This document shows, piece by piece, positions 47,118 through 57,779 of a stretch of 64,000 nucleotides of DNA (its first letter is position 1; every line of letters begins with the position of its first letter). This DNA is from Rhizopus sp. PT2906. Taxonomy: Eukaryota > Mucoromycota > Mucoromycetes > Mucorales > Rhizopodaceae. A model generated the notes under the pieces. The model made no database searches and was not told the DNA's origin. It saw only the letters and a list, made by a program, of their open reading frames with translations. The position numbers were made by a program, and so were the translations under genes. The stretch spans positions 246,409 through 310,408 of the forward strand of contig JAMYHX010000005.1 of NCBI GenBank assembly GCA_025529335.1, given 5' to 3'.

Positions 47118-49997
47118 TCTTGAAGCCTTTTTTTCTCTTCAGCTAATACAAATGCATATAAAATACAATAGTACTTTTGAATAATAGTTTTGCGAATTTT
47201 TTTCAACAAAAGTATTGGTGACATTACTGATGATTTTCATATATGGATATATTATCCTCTTAGTATATTTTTCCTAATTCTTCAAATTATGAGGCGTAAC
47301 CTCTCGTTTTTATGAGAAATTGCTAAAATAGTTAAATCAAGCGCTCATCGACTTTTATTAAAATTTGTTAATGTGATGGATGAGAGCCCTTACTAAATTG
47401 TCTTATTATCGCATCACTGGAGCAAGAAAGAGTAAAGGTGAAGAAATGAAAAGGTCATCACGTTAAATCCTGTTCGCATGCTTTAATGAAGTGATGCTAA
47501 AAAGGTAAAAAAAAAAAAACTTTAAAACGCTTTTATTACGTTATGAACAAATCATGCAAGACTGTAAAATATGAAAAAATAAGATGTAAGCAGAAAGAGA
47601 TAACTTTTTAACTTTTTATCCATAGACAGTCTTTAATAACAGATTGGCTTTCTTTTTGTTTTCGTCTGTAACAATCTGTATACAGTAACTTTTACTCCCA
47701 TTAGTCTGCTGGGAAAGCAAGAGGAGCTCGTTTAGATTGACAACTCAAAGCTTTAGTGAGGGTGCACGAAAGAGAAAGGATGTATCTATTCTATAGTTAT
47801 CACTAACATGAAGTTCCCAGAATTTAGAATTAATAAAAGGGAAAAAACATTGAAAATACATGTTTTATTTTTTAAAAAGCATTTATTTATTGAGAAGAAA
47901 AAAAGCCATAAAAAAGAAGAGGACACCTAGAAGAAAATGTTAGAAAATTGATATAAAAATAATAGTAGTTTATAAATAACCGCTCATAGCCATCTGTTTA
48001 GTTCATGCGGACGTGTATTGTGAGAATAAATCTCTGAGACTTCAGCCAAAAGCTACCAAATACTAGTCCTTTCGACTTTTTTGGTCCAAGTTTATAATCC
48101 TTGCGGATATTTATAAACATTCCACCCAAAAAGAAAAAAAAAAACACGTACCTTAAAAGCACCAAAAAGATGAGCGCCGCTAACGACATCATCTTTGAGA
48201 AAAAAAATCTATAAACCTTCTTTTCTCCGGAATGATTTGATATCAACAGAGAGATAAGGGTTTAGAATAAGGATAAAAAAGAAGAAAGAAAAAGACTCTT
48301 TTCTCTTTTTTCATGTGTTATTTATACATTTTTTTTTTTTCTTCTTCTCCTTATTTTTCATTTAGCGCGCCCAATGAAAAATATACTGGGTTTCGACCTT
48401 CGCGTTTCATGTTTTTAAACTTTGTCTCTATATTCTCAAGGGATACTCTATTTTAACTATTTGTGCTCAAATCATTGCTACTAAAGTTTGAATGTATGTG
48501 ACGATGGCTTATTTGCTCAAATGATGATACAGCATGGTACATGTTGATTGACAAGTTGATTAACTGCATTTTAGGTGTTTGAATAACATAGTTACACAGT
48601 TCAAGATCAGGAATCTGTCGTTTAATGAAGGGACCAGATGTGTGTCTTTTTAAACCTCTTTCCATAACACAAATAGTTAAATATAGGTGGACATAGAAGA
48701 ATATATACTTCATCAACATTCGTAAAATTAGAGTGTGAAGTCATGACCACTTGGTGATACACAAATTTACATTATGAGATATACAAGTATCAAAAAATTT
48801 ACTTCTTGTCTTTCAGCTCAAGATATATATATGAATAAACATTGATAGTATAAAGTCTGAATATTTGCATGTGAGCTAGATTGGGCACATGGATTCATTA
48901 TATCATCATTATAAATGAGGGGCTGAATAATGAGCTGTACTTAAAGAATATTATCATGACTGTAACAATTTATGAGATCTGATAAAGCACATATTACTTG
49001 CTCTTTCAACGTGGATGATCCTTATTATGGCTATTAGAAAATGCCTATCGTCAATTTTTGGCATACGATTTTATGGAAAGGAAAAAAGACTGACTTTTAA
49101 ACAGCAACTTTCCTCTACTCTTCAATATCAATTTCTTCTTTTTTACATTGCTATTATTGACATCTTTTTCCACATTCTTCAATATATTAGCATACTTTTA
49201 GTCAGTTATCACCTACTTAAGCTGTGTTCTTTCTCTCTCTTTTTTTTCAAGTTTTCAAGTCAAATGATTACAGCTGCTAATTGAAGCAGCAAGTAGATAT
49301 TTACACATCAAAAACTACTTCTCAGTAACTCGTTTTTCATTTTCTTCTTTACTTTTGAATAAATCATTGGACTTTGTTTTAAATTTTCTTGATACGTATC
49401 TGAGCTATTATAACTCTATCACGACTTTGCATCCTCTTTTCTTCTCACTTTCAAACGCAAGTTTAAAGTTGAAAAAAAAAACTACTCAAAAAGCCTTTAA
49501 TTACTACTTTTCTGCCTTTTGATACTGTCAGTAAGCTTTTTCAATTTTTTGATTTTGTGTGCTTTTCTAAATTTATTCACAGCCAACTCGCTACTTATAC
49601 AAAATCTCCGAATAGAATTGTTCTTTAGCTCAAAAAGAGAGTCTGATCTGCTTTGCTTAAATACTTTTCTCCCTTTTAGTCATGTTCCTTATCAGCTTTC
49701 CAATCCTTCATACATACTTTTACTTATATTTCACGTTCCATTTGACGTAAAGATTAGAACAAGTCAAGCGGTCTATGTACCTTTTCACTGTCATCATTAT
49801 AGGCGCCGTTTGAAATGGTTTATGCAGATCTTTCCCTGCTCTTCTTCAGTAAAGTCTTAGAACAAGGCATGATAGTATTATGGGCCACATTCTTCTTTAT
49901 TCAACATCAAAAGTCAATTTATGATTTATATTCATATCTAAATATAAATAAGAAGAAATTTATTATTTTGTTTACTTTTAAGTTCTACAATAACTCA
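47118..49997. other. Long AT-rich intergenic region
   Basis: No confident gene is seen. Minus-strand 48246-47998 is an 82-codon frame with a hydrophobic start (MMSLAALIFLVLL) behind a pyrimidine-rich leader, and might be the first exon of a small membrane protein. Its continuation cannot be followed. Frames at 49015-49284 and 49519-49860 look like chance. No tRNA was seen. Confidence 0.4.
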
Positions 49998-50387
49998 TCA
50001 TCTTGATCTAAAAGGTATAGTCGTAACATCATTTTAAACAAGATATGCTCAAGTACTTTATGTGTATGCATCAGATATGATTAGACAAGGCGGATGATCA
50101 TATTAATACAAGTTTTACCTTTATTATCGCCATCAAATGTGATCTTCTTCTCTTTATCTACTGTCAAGCTTATTGAAATCTTTTCATCTTCTTTTAACAA
50201 CTTTAACAGTCCTCTCATCTTTTTTAACTTTTCTTGTCTACTTGCACCCTTGTGTAATTGATTCTTTAGTTGTTTATATTCTAATCTCTCGTCTTCTTTC
50301 TCTGCTTCATTCATCTTTTGTTTGATAAAATTAGACACATTCATCTTTAATCGTGCATCCTCTGTCCTACACTGTCGTTATTCCTCT
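49998..50387 (-). pseudogene. Recent inverted partial copy of the DDT/WHIM gene
   Basis: On the minus strand this segment repeats bases 7535-7925 almost exactly. I see about three substitutions in 390 bases, for example AGGAATAACG for AGGAACAACG, GAGAAGAAGATC for GAGAAGCAGATC and AAAGTACTTG for AAAGCACTTG. The copy includes the end of the coiled-coil exon, the whole short intron of the parent and the start of the last exon, so it is a DNA-level duplication rather than a retrocopy. One change makes a stop near its start. It ends about 230 bases before the PHAF1-like start. An 87-codon frame persists but lacks its own gene context. Confidence 0.93.
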
Positions 50388-50620
50388 GTTATTCGGCTTT
50401 TTTTCCATTCTATCAGATGCTTGGGCACTGCGGATGATCTTTAAAATTCCGATTTAATTACAGCCAGAAAGCGTAATGCACTTCGACTCGTTGTCATGTG
50501 AGCAGAGGACATGTGTGTGACTCGAATTGCCTAATGACTTGTAACAGTTATGCTAGAGTGCCCCTATTTCTTCTTTTTTTTTTCTTTACTATTTTCTATA
50601 ATCTCACACACACACATTCA

Positions 50621-52596
50621 ATGACGACAACTGCTCATGATTTACCCAAACAGTTGCAGAGACAACGTTCCAAAAGAATTGAATTAGCCATTGTTCCCGG
50701 AAGAAGTTTAGGACCTTTCAGATTAGGTATTTACGAAATAACAATACCTGTAGACACTTAAACTAAACAACTCAAATAGGTTCTTCGCTTTGGGATAATT
50801 TAAATTTCTTGTTAGACAAGTCTCAATACTTTCCTTCAGTTGAACTAAAATATAGCTCAGAGGTATGAGTTACGCAGCTAAAATGTTATCATTCATCGCT
50901 TATTTTATACTCTTGTTTAGGACCCATTATTATACGATTTTATCATTGCGCTACCATATAATGGTCTTCATTTAAGATATGATGGATCGCTACAAAGGCT
51001 AAAGTCTATCGAATGTTATGATCCCTCAAAAGTCAAATTAGTCTATCAAAATAACGACGTAAGGTAAAATAAGGGCACTTTATATTCTTCTGCATAAATT
51101 TGAATTTGAAATCATATGTGTAGCTCAAGTAGAACCATCCCGACATTTTTACTGATATATAAATCATTTGGACCGACCTACCCTGGCGAGTTTGATGCTA
51201 GTCAAAGTGTATACACGTTGAAATATCCTGTAAGATGACTCAATTTTGTATTTATATAAAAAAAAAAGACAAACACATGATTAGGGTTTAGCCTTTACGT
51301 TTCCTATACCCACCAAACACACGAGTCTGTATAAATCATCATCGGATTTGCCACTCGAATTCCCTGATGGTACGACGCCGATTGCTTCAAAAGTCATACT
51401 TTACAGTAACAGCAACTCATGGCAACAAGCATCTACACCTTCTTTACCAAAGGTCATTGCCGAATCAAATGCTAGTAAATCTACAAGATATGGTAAAATA
51501 GAACGAAGAGAAGTTGAAAGTGTAATTGCCAAGGTATAAACGATCATAACAAAAACAACACACATCTTGATGTTTTTGTTGTAGCCGGATAAGGGTATCA
51601 CATTGGTCTTTCCGACCATAAGTCATTCTGATACAGGAGGGACCAACAAAAGCAGTAATCAGAGTGTTGCTGATGGTAGTAGCAACGTTGATGACGCCGG
51701 TAGTGATAGCAACAGTAGCGAGGGCGGTGTAAACAAAAACAGCATCAGCAACACAATCAACACATTTATCCATAATCGGACTGTGTCCATTCAGCTGCAT
51801 GTGTCTACGCCACAAGATATTTTGGCAGAATTAGGTAAACCATCGAGGATCTTTTATAAAGAGGAAGATAAGATGAAGATACACTCAAACTATGATCATA
51901 ACAACAACTCTTTTACTTCCAACTCATATCCTTTTGAATTAAGTACAACCGAGACAGCAACACTAACAACAGCGACAACGTTAGATGATAAAGGTTAGTA
52001 ATAAGACATTTTTCGATACAAGATTGCTTAGTGTTATCATAGCTGCTCAGCCAACAGATTATTTCTTTAATTACTTTCATTTGGGAATAGACATTTTAAT
52101 AGATGGGGCATTACATGTGTGTAAAAAGATTGTTCTTCATGGCAATATACCTGGTCACTATGATTTCCAAAAGTATAAGCGATGCCCCTTTCAGATCACT
52201 TTTCCCAAGAAACAAAGTAATGCTGCATAATATGACATTTAACAAGTACTCATCATTTGTATATAATCTTGTTAGAGAAAAACAAAAAGGACACATCCAT
52301 TCTAGTAGATGTTTATGTTGAAGATGAGGAAATTATTACTGCTGATATGAAGGTAAGCAAACACTGTCTATAACCACATCATCCTAACACTATCCTAGAT
52401 ACAAACTATACAAGAACGTATTCCCTGGAATGACAGTAACACAATCAAGGAAAATGGACAAAAGAAACCAGTGATCCTTACACGCGGATCGAGTGAGCAA
52501 AATCCATTTGGATCCACTTACTTGACTGGAAATGATCAAGGGATTGTCATGGAAGTCATGAAGAATGGCTGTGTGCCTACCGTTGTTCTCTTTTAA
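50621..52596 (+). CDS. PHAF1/UPF0183 family protein
   Basis: Nine exons keep phase: 50621-50726, 50780-50862, 50921-51063, 51124-51229, 51285-51533, 51585-51993, 52043-52216, 52276-52352 and 52399-52596, giving 514 residues. Family features are the start (LAIVPGRSLGPFRLG), then LRYDGSLQRLKSIECYDPSK, then DYFFNYFHLGIDILIDG, the KKIVLHGNIPGHYDF block, and the C-terminal GSTYLTGNDQGIVMEVMKNG before VPTVVLF. The animal member (C16orf70/PHAF1) binds PI3P together with BCAS3 at autophagosomes. This copy is longer than the usual roughly 420 residues, because exon six carries a Ser/Asn-rich insertion (about 51640-51780). A TC/CA-rich leader precedes the ATG. Confidence 0.9.
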
Positions 52597-52637
52597 ATAT
52601 AACAATTTTGCTTGACAATTATTTTATTTGGTCTCTT

Positions 52638-53388
52638 TTACAGTTCATTAGAATATCCAATCACTTTTGTTAATTGTTCAAACTTGATGTTTTCTCTAAT
52701 AACAACCGCCTTTGCCTCGTTGCCCTTGTTGATAGGAATCTGAACTATATCTCCATTCTTTTGCCATTGTTGACTAGCACAGAACTTGTCAAATTCATCT
52801 CCTTTTAATCCAAGATAGCCTGATAAAGTAGAAGTGTTGATTGTTTGATATGACATGGCAATCACTCGAGCAATCACTTGACGGATCTCGGTTTCAAAGT
52901 TGGGAACAATCTTTGTCCATGCTGTAAGATCAGATTGCCAAAACTTTTCATAACGTGCTTGTTCCAAAAGTTGTTGCAATTCAGTTAAACTTTCAATAGA
53001 CTTGAACTGCTATTAATAAGTGTAAGATATAATGAATAAATAAAAGGCTTCATTAGCGATATTTACAGCATGCTCAGCTAAGAGGTATAAACATAAGTTA
53101 AAGTCAGGTGCAGGAAGAGCAGTTAAAGCTTTAACGAGAATCTTTGCTACAATAGGTTCTTTAGCCAGCTGAGGGTTGAACTGATAGCTAATAGAAAATG
53201 TTAATATGAGGCAAATGCTTCTCTTTTTCTCTCTCTTACAGTTTAAGAATGGCTAAATTAGCTTCACAGTCATATTGACCATTTTCACATTGATGGTTTA
53301 AATAGTTTTCGAGTGCATCAATATTTTCAGGATTATAGCGTTCAACACCATTGATGATATTGGCAATGTTTTCTGGACGTTGAACCAT
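52638..53388 (-). CDS. EIF3K: Eukaryotic translation initiation factor 3 subunit K
   Basis: Exons 53388-53240, 53187-53067 and 53009-52638 keep phase and give 213 residues, close to the family's usual length. The sequence begins MVQRPENIANIINGVERYNP and continues with CEANLAILKLYQFNPQLA, PAPDFNLCLYLLAEH and the PCI/HAM-type end (FWQSDLTAWTKIVPNFETEI, VIAMSYQTINTSTLSGYLGL). eIF3k is part of the octameric core of eIF3 that binds the 40S ribosome and is absent from budding yeast but kept in most filamentous fungi. Its 3' end faces that of the PHAF1-like gene, with only 41 bases between the stops. Confidence 0.93.
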
Positions 53389-53859
53389 TTTATATGTACG
53401 CTATAAAAAGACGTTGAACCCTTTCTCTAAAAAAGAAACTTTTTTGATGGGTGACTGCTTCACTGCCTTTTCACCTCAGCTGGCAAATGATATCTTTACA
53501 ATGACTTCTATTTCTTTCTAATGTTCATTTGCAAACCCAAGCATACCTCGTTAACTACTCTTGCCCTTGGATACTAGTTTCAATATGAGAGTGCCTTTTA
53601 AAGCTAAATGAAATAGATCACGGGTTTATTTTAATACCTATTGTGAATACACAACCTAATGTGTGTCTATCGTGAAAATACAATATCAATTTACTCTTGA
53701 TCTCCTCCTTCTTCTTTTGCTTTATGTGAAATATATTCATTACTTCTTAAATGTTCATTCGTTTGTTTACATAATTTATGGATATAAGAAATAAAAATAT
53801 GAAAATGAGGAGCTTTATTAGCATTTATGTCAAATTGTGTGGATTGGATTGAGATATAG
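53389..53859. other. Short intergenic region with no recognisable feature
   Basis: AT-rich DNA between the 5' end of eIF3k and the 3' end of the repeat-tailed secreted protein. No coding frame or repeat is supported. Confidence 0.4.
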
Positions 53860-54261
53860 TTAATTATCACCAAGTAGTCCATCCCCACCAAGTAGTCCAT
53901 CATCACCAAGTAGCCCATCATCACCAAGTAGTCCATCATCACCAAGTATTCCATCATCACCAAGTAGTCCACCGAGGAGACCATCACGGCGTTGGTGAGA
54001 GGACGACTTTTCTTCATCATCGTCACCTTTATCATCCTCTTCTTCTTCTTCTTCGTCTTCTTCGTTTTCGTCTTCTTCTTCATCGCGACGGACAACTCTG
54101 GATGCTTCTCTGTTCAAAGCACGACGATAGATGGCACCAGTAGTAGACTTTTTGGCAAGAGTAGCATCTCGTCTAACAACATCAGCATTGAGGTTACTGG
54201 GAAGAGCAGAAACAAGAGCAAGAGTAGCAACCAAGGCAAGAGAGATAAGAGTAGAACGCAT
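53860..54261 (-). CDS. Secreted acidic protein with GLLGDD repeats and dibasic sites
   Basis: Intronless, 133 residues. Residues 1-20 (MRSTLISLALVATLALVSAL) are a clear signal peptide. Four Arg-Arg pairs follow at 30-31, 46-47, 58-59 and 91-92, each a possible Kex2 cleavage site. A highly acidic segment (about 60-84) lies before the last pair. The tail (94-133) is built from hexapeptides GILGDD, GLLGDD, GLLGDD, GLLGDD, GLLGGD, GLLGDN, encoded by near-identical 18-bp DNA units at about 53860-53970. Cleavage at the last RR would release the repeat tail as one peptide. A TATA-like GAATAAAAAGG lies about 50-60 bases before the ATG. No family is recognised. Confidence 0.78.
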   Translation of the reverse strand: MRSTLISLALVATLALVSALPSNLNADVVRRDATLAKKSTTGAIYRRALNREASRVVRRDEEEDENEEDEEEEEEDDKGDDDEEKSSSHQRRDGLLGGLLGDDGILGDDGLLGDDGLLGDDGLLGGDGLLGDN

Positions 54262-54628
54262 TATTATAACCTTTTGTGAATGAAGGGGAAAGAAAGAATG
54301 CTACGACGTCCTTTTTATTCTTGCATCAATTGTTTGTGTTTACATATTTAATATGCTCTTATAGATATTTTATTGTTATTCAGCACACATATATTGCTTT
54401 TTTTGTTTATGTCTGCTGCACTGACATTGAACATACATATATTACTTTTCTTGTTTGTGCTCATTATATCTGATGGAAGCAGTGTTGATGGTAGCATGTA
54501 ATATGAATATCAGTGTTTTATAGAATGAATTAGAAGAATTGCTTTAAATAGAATAGACAACAATGTCTTTTCAAATGTTATTTTGATGATCTTAACAGAG
54601 GAGCAATTCATTACCAGCTCAAAACGAA

Positions 54629-54659
<31 letters not shown>

Positions 54660-55294
54660 CTTAGCAACTGAATCGCCTGCGCTATAAGCAATGAGTAATT
54701 CGGTATTTACGTCAGCTTATATCTTTTTTATAAACACATGATCACTATGCTTTTTAACTATGCGCTGCTAAACATACAGTGAATCCAACAAGCAATGTCG
54801 CTAGACAATTGAAATCAATTTCCTGCTTTTACTAGATTAGATAATACAAAGTATGATTTCCCTTCCTTCCCTTTCCCATCTCTTACCTTCGCTTAAAGAA
54901 GATCAATTGTATGCTTTTATTTTTTTTTGTATTTCGCCGATCTTTTTTATTTTGTATTTGATTGTCTAACCTAACAAAGGAAGATGTTCCATCTGGAGGA
55001 GAGTGATAACGTGCCTGATATAAATCATTATAATAACTCGATTATAGTAAAGTAGAGCATACATTCTACTTTACATTCCTCTATCGCATCTGATAAGAAT
55101 AACTTATAATAATAATAACTATAGCAGCTACTAGTATAACAATAATAACATAAGCATAAATAACCACATTGACCACATTTATCATACTAACAACATTAAT
55201 ATTCCCTATAAAACTCTCACACAAACTTAGTTTATTAATATTCAACTCTTCTTTTTAAAGAATCTAATTCGCAAGTCATCGACTTAATAGCCTT
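54262..55294. other. Intergenic region with a 25-base poly-A tract
   Basis: No supported gene. Position 54635-54659 is a run of 25 A. The sequence before it has no coding frame, so it is probably a homopolymer, not a retroposed tail. The right end is rich in ATA and AAC triplets. Confidence 0.45.
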
Positions 55295-56305
55295 TTTACA
55301 ATAACAATGCTGAATACAACAGCTACAAACCTACCAACGAAAATCGAAAAAAAGCAAAGAAGCATCTTCAAGAAACAGGACTTATTGCCCTTCATTTTTG
55401 TGGCCAATATCCTATGCGACCAGCAGCAATTGGGTTGGATGTCTATGAACGAGATCCATATACGTTTTTGGCTTGTCCTTCAACATCCATTCTTTCACCA
55501 ACCGAGACATCAATACACGACGTCATTGAAGACAGTGATGGCAACACAAATAAGAGTGACGATGACTGCGCCAATGTAGAAAGCAACAAGGATGCCACCA
55601 GCAAAGCTAACGACAATAATGACAAGGCTCCTCAGAGTCAAAAACACAAGTTTGACGACCCTGTTATTCCATACTGCAAAGATAGAGTGTTGCACATCAT
55701 GAGACTATTGCCACCTATAGTATCCACGCTACTGCTCAGTGCTTAAATACAATATCTAGGGTTGAACCTAATGTTACTGCAAGTTCTATTACACCTCAAC
55801 AGAATGTGGTCAAAGCAGTTTAAATAACCCAGCTTCTTAATATAAAGTATTGATTATACTATCATCTCTCTATTCCGAATAAAGATGCACACAGTCTCAT
55901 CGTATTTTCTACTTTGCTAATTCTATCCAAAACTCGAATACAACAAAATGTCAAGAAGTTTATGTAAGCTCATGCTGTGCAGTGAATGGCCCAATTCTGA
56001 ACAAGGATTCGCCATCATTTGTAAACATACTTTCATCTCTTAAAAGGCTATCAAGGAGACATCACCGATTTAGCTAGCCGACTGTACTACTTACAACAAA
56101 AAATACGGCTTTGCATAATTGACTATGCAGGCAGTTCAACATACCCTGAAGATATCATTGATTTTTTGACGACATACACAAACATTTGTGAAATTGCAAT
56201 TGAGCATGGTAGCCATGTAGAGGCTCTTTCTCGACATCAGCCTTTGAAAAACAACGAAGTCGAAAAGTTTAACTGTCGTCCTGTTCCAGTGCAACGTTCA
56301 AAGTA
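55295..56305 (+). pseudogene. Degenerate coding remnants of unknown family
   Basis: Between about 55295 and 55746 a plus-strand frame reads KKAKKHLQETGLIALHFCGQ, YPMRPAAIGLDVYERDPYTF and VIPYCKDRVLHIMRLL. A frame change leads to TISRVEPNVTASSITPQQ (about 55745-55825). After a gap, about 55945-56075 reads SSCCAVNGPILNKDSPSFVN and ILSSLKRLSR, and 56060-56305 reads GDITDLASRLYYLQQKIRLC and IEHGSHVEALSRHQPLK. The pieces are protein-like and ordered but have stops and shifts, so this is a broken gene, perhaps transposon-derived. I cannot name the family. The first piece is also Ser/Asn/Asp-rich in its middle. Confidence 0.35.
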
Positions 56306-57779
56306 ATAAAAAGTTTTCATGACGTTGTCCCTTAACATTGACATTGTGTTTATATAAAAAAAGATATGATTGGCTGCGACATTGCTTGTTGGATTCACTA
56401 TACAAATACCATAAATAGACAAAAGGAGACAATAAGCCAACACCATTTCCAAAAGATAACTTCAAATGTCTTTATGGTTAATTCGCGTTAAATAATAAGA
56501 GGTTGTCGATGCAACCAAAAAGATTAATAGGCAATTTAATAAACTGTATGATTGTCGTTTTGTTTTGTAGACAATTAGCTAAATATAAAATACTTTACCT
56601 ACATCATGGATTTCCCATAGTGATAACTGGTCGTGAGCATGTATTCTGTAAGATCTAAGGGATATGTCAGATAATAGCAAGATCATGGCTCCAGAGTTTT
56701 TTTTTTTTCTCTTTTTACCATTAGAGTGTCATGGTCTTCAAATGCCTTTGGTTTTTGCGCCAATTTGAAAAAAAGATATTTATTTTGTGATGATCAACAT
56801 TACCTTAAAAAGTCATATGTAACCTTTGATGCTGTTTCTCTAGGGGGCAGACCATTTGGAACTAATACATTTTGTTATGCCTTTATTAATTTCAGATGTC
56901 TGCGTTGTAAGTTGAAGGAAATCACTATGCGTCAGACTGTTATCAATAAGTGCTATCTATGCTATCTCCTTTCATATACGTGATGCTAAAAGGATATCTT
57001 AGTTATGAGTACCTTGACTTTTAGCAGTAGTGAAAATAGTGAAAGAGAAGTATGTGTAATTCATGAGTAAAAAGAGACAATGTATATGTTAATAGCTGAA
57101 GAAACTGTTTCAAATTGAATATTTCGTGTTTCGACACAAACATGCTTATTCTTTCTTGGTACTAATAATTCTGAAGATATACGGAATCATCAACTCCGAT
57201 AGAAACGACACAGAGAAGATATTGTTTTTGCCGTATTGATGGTATCATCGTGCTCATTACAACAGGGAAATAGCCTTAACAACCTGTTTAGGGCTAATAC
57301 ATCAGTTTAAAGCAGAAACCCATATACCTTTAACATGTTCATCATTAAATGTGTATTATACAAACTAACTTTGGTATAGTATCCGAACATCTGCAGCAAT
57401 TGTAAATCTTTCGGTGATTATAATGAAGCATTAACAGTCTTTGAAAGTTTCGGTAATGACATCAAACTAGTTTGTTACCGTGATTTCATAATAGCTATTA
57501 AAGACAACAAAAGCGACTGTATTTGTATTCACATAATTGTTGAACCTCTCTGTAAGCTTCTGAGTGCAATTATTATTATCAAAGGATTTTATGATATTTT
57601 GTCTTGGAACAAACCAAGACCATGTCTGTTATACATTTTAAATGTCGTTCCTTTTCAATCCCAGATCGCCTCTTCGTCATTTTAAGTTAATGGTGTAATC
57701 ATTACCCTTTGCTGAACTTGGTTAACTCGTTATCTTCTTTTTTTTTTTCTTCTTTACCTTTTTTTTATTTTTATTGATA
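56306..57779. other. Intergenic region upstream of the ABC1-like gene
   Basis: No coding region is supported. A pyrimidine-rich tract (57735-57770) runs directly into the ABC1-like start and is probably leader or promoter DNA. Confidence 0.4.

Noticed and set aside
47998..48246. 82-codon minus-strand frame with a hydrophobic start (MMSLAALIFLVLL)
   Set aside because: The continuation is low in complexity, read from A/T runs, and no splice solution gives a convincing protein. It stays a weak possibility only.
53870..53970. Regular 18-bp repeats as a possible array of regulatory sites
   Set aside because: They are in frame in the secreted protein gene and explain its GLLGDD tail.
54635..54659. 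25-base poly-A run as the tail of a retroposed gene
   Set aside because: No coding or transcript-like sequence precedes it and no target site duplication is evident; homopolymers are common in this AT-rich genome.
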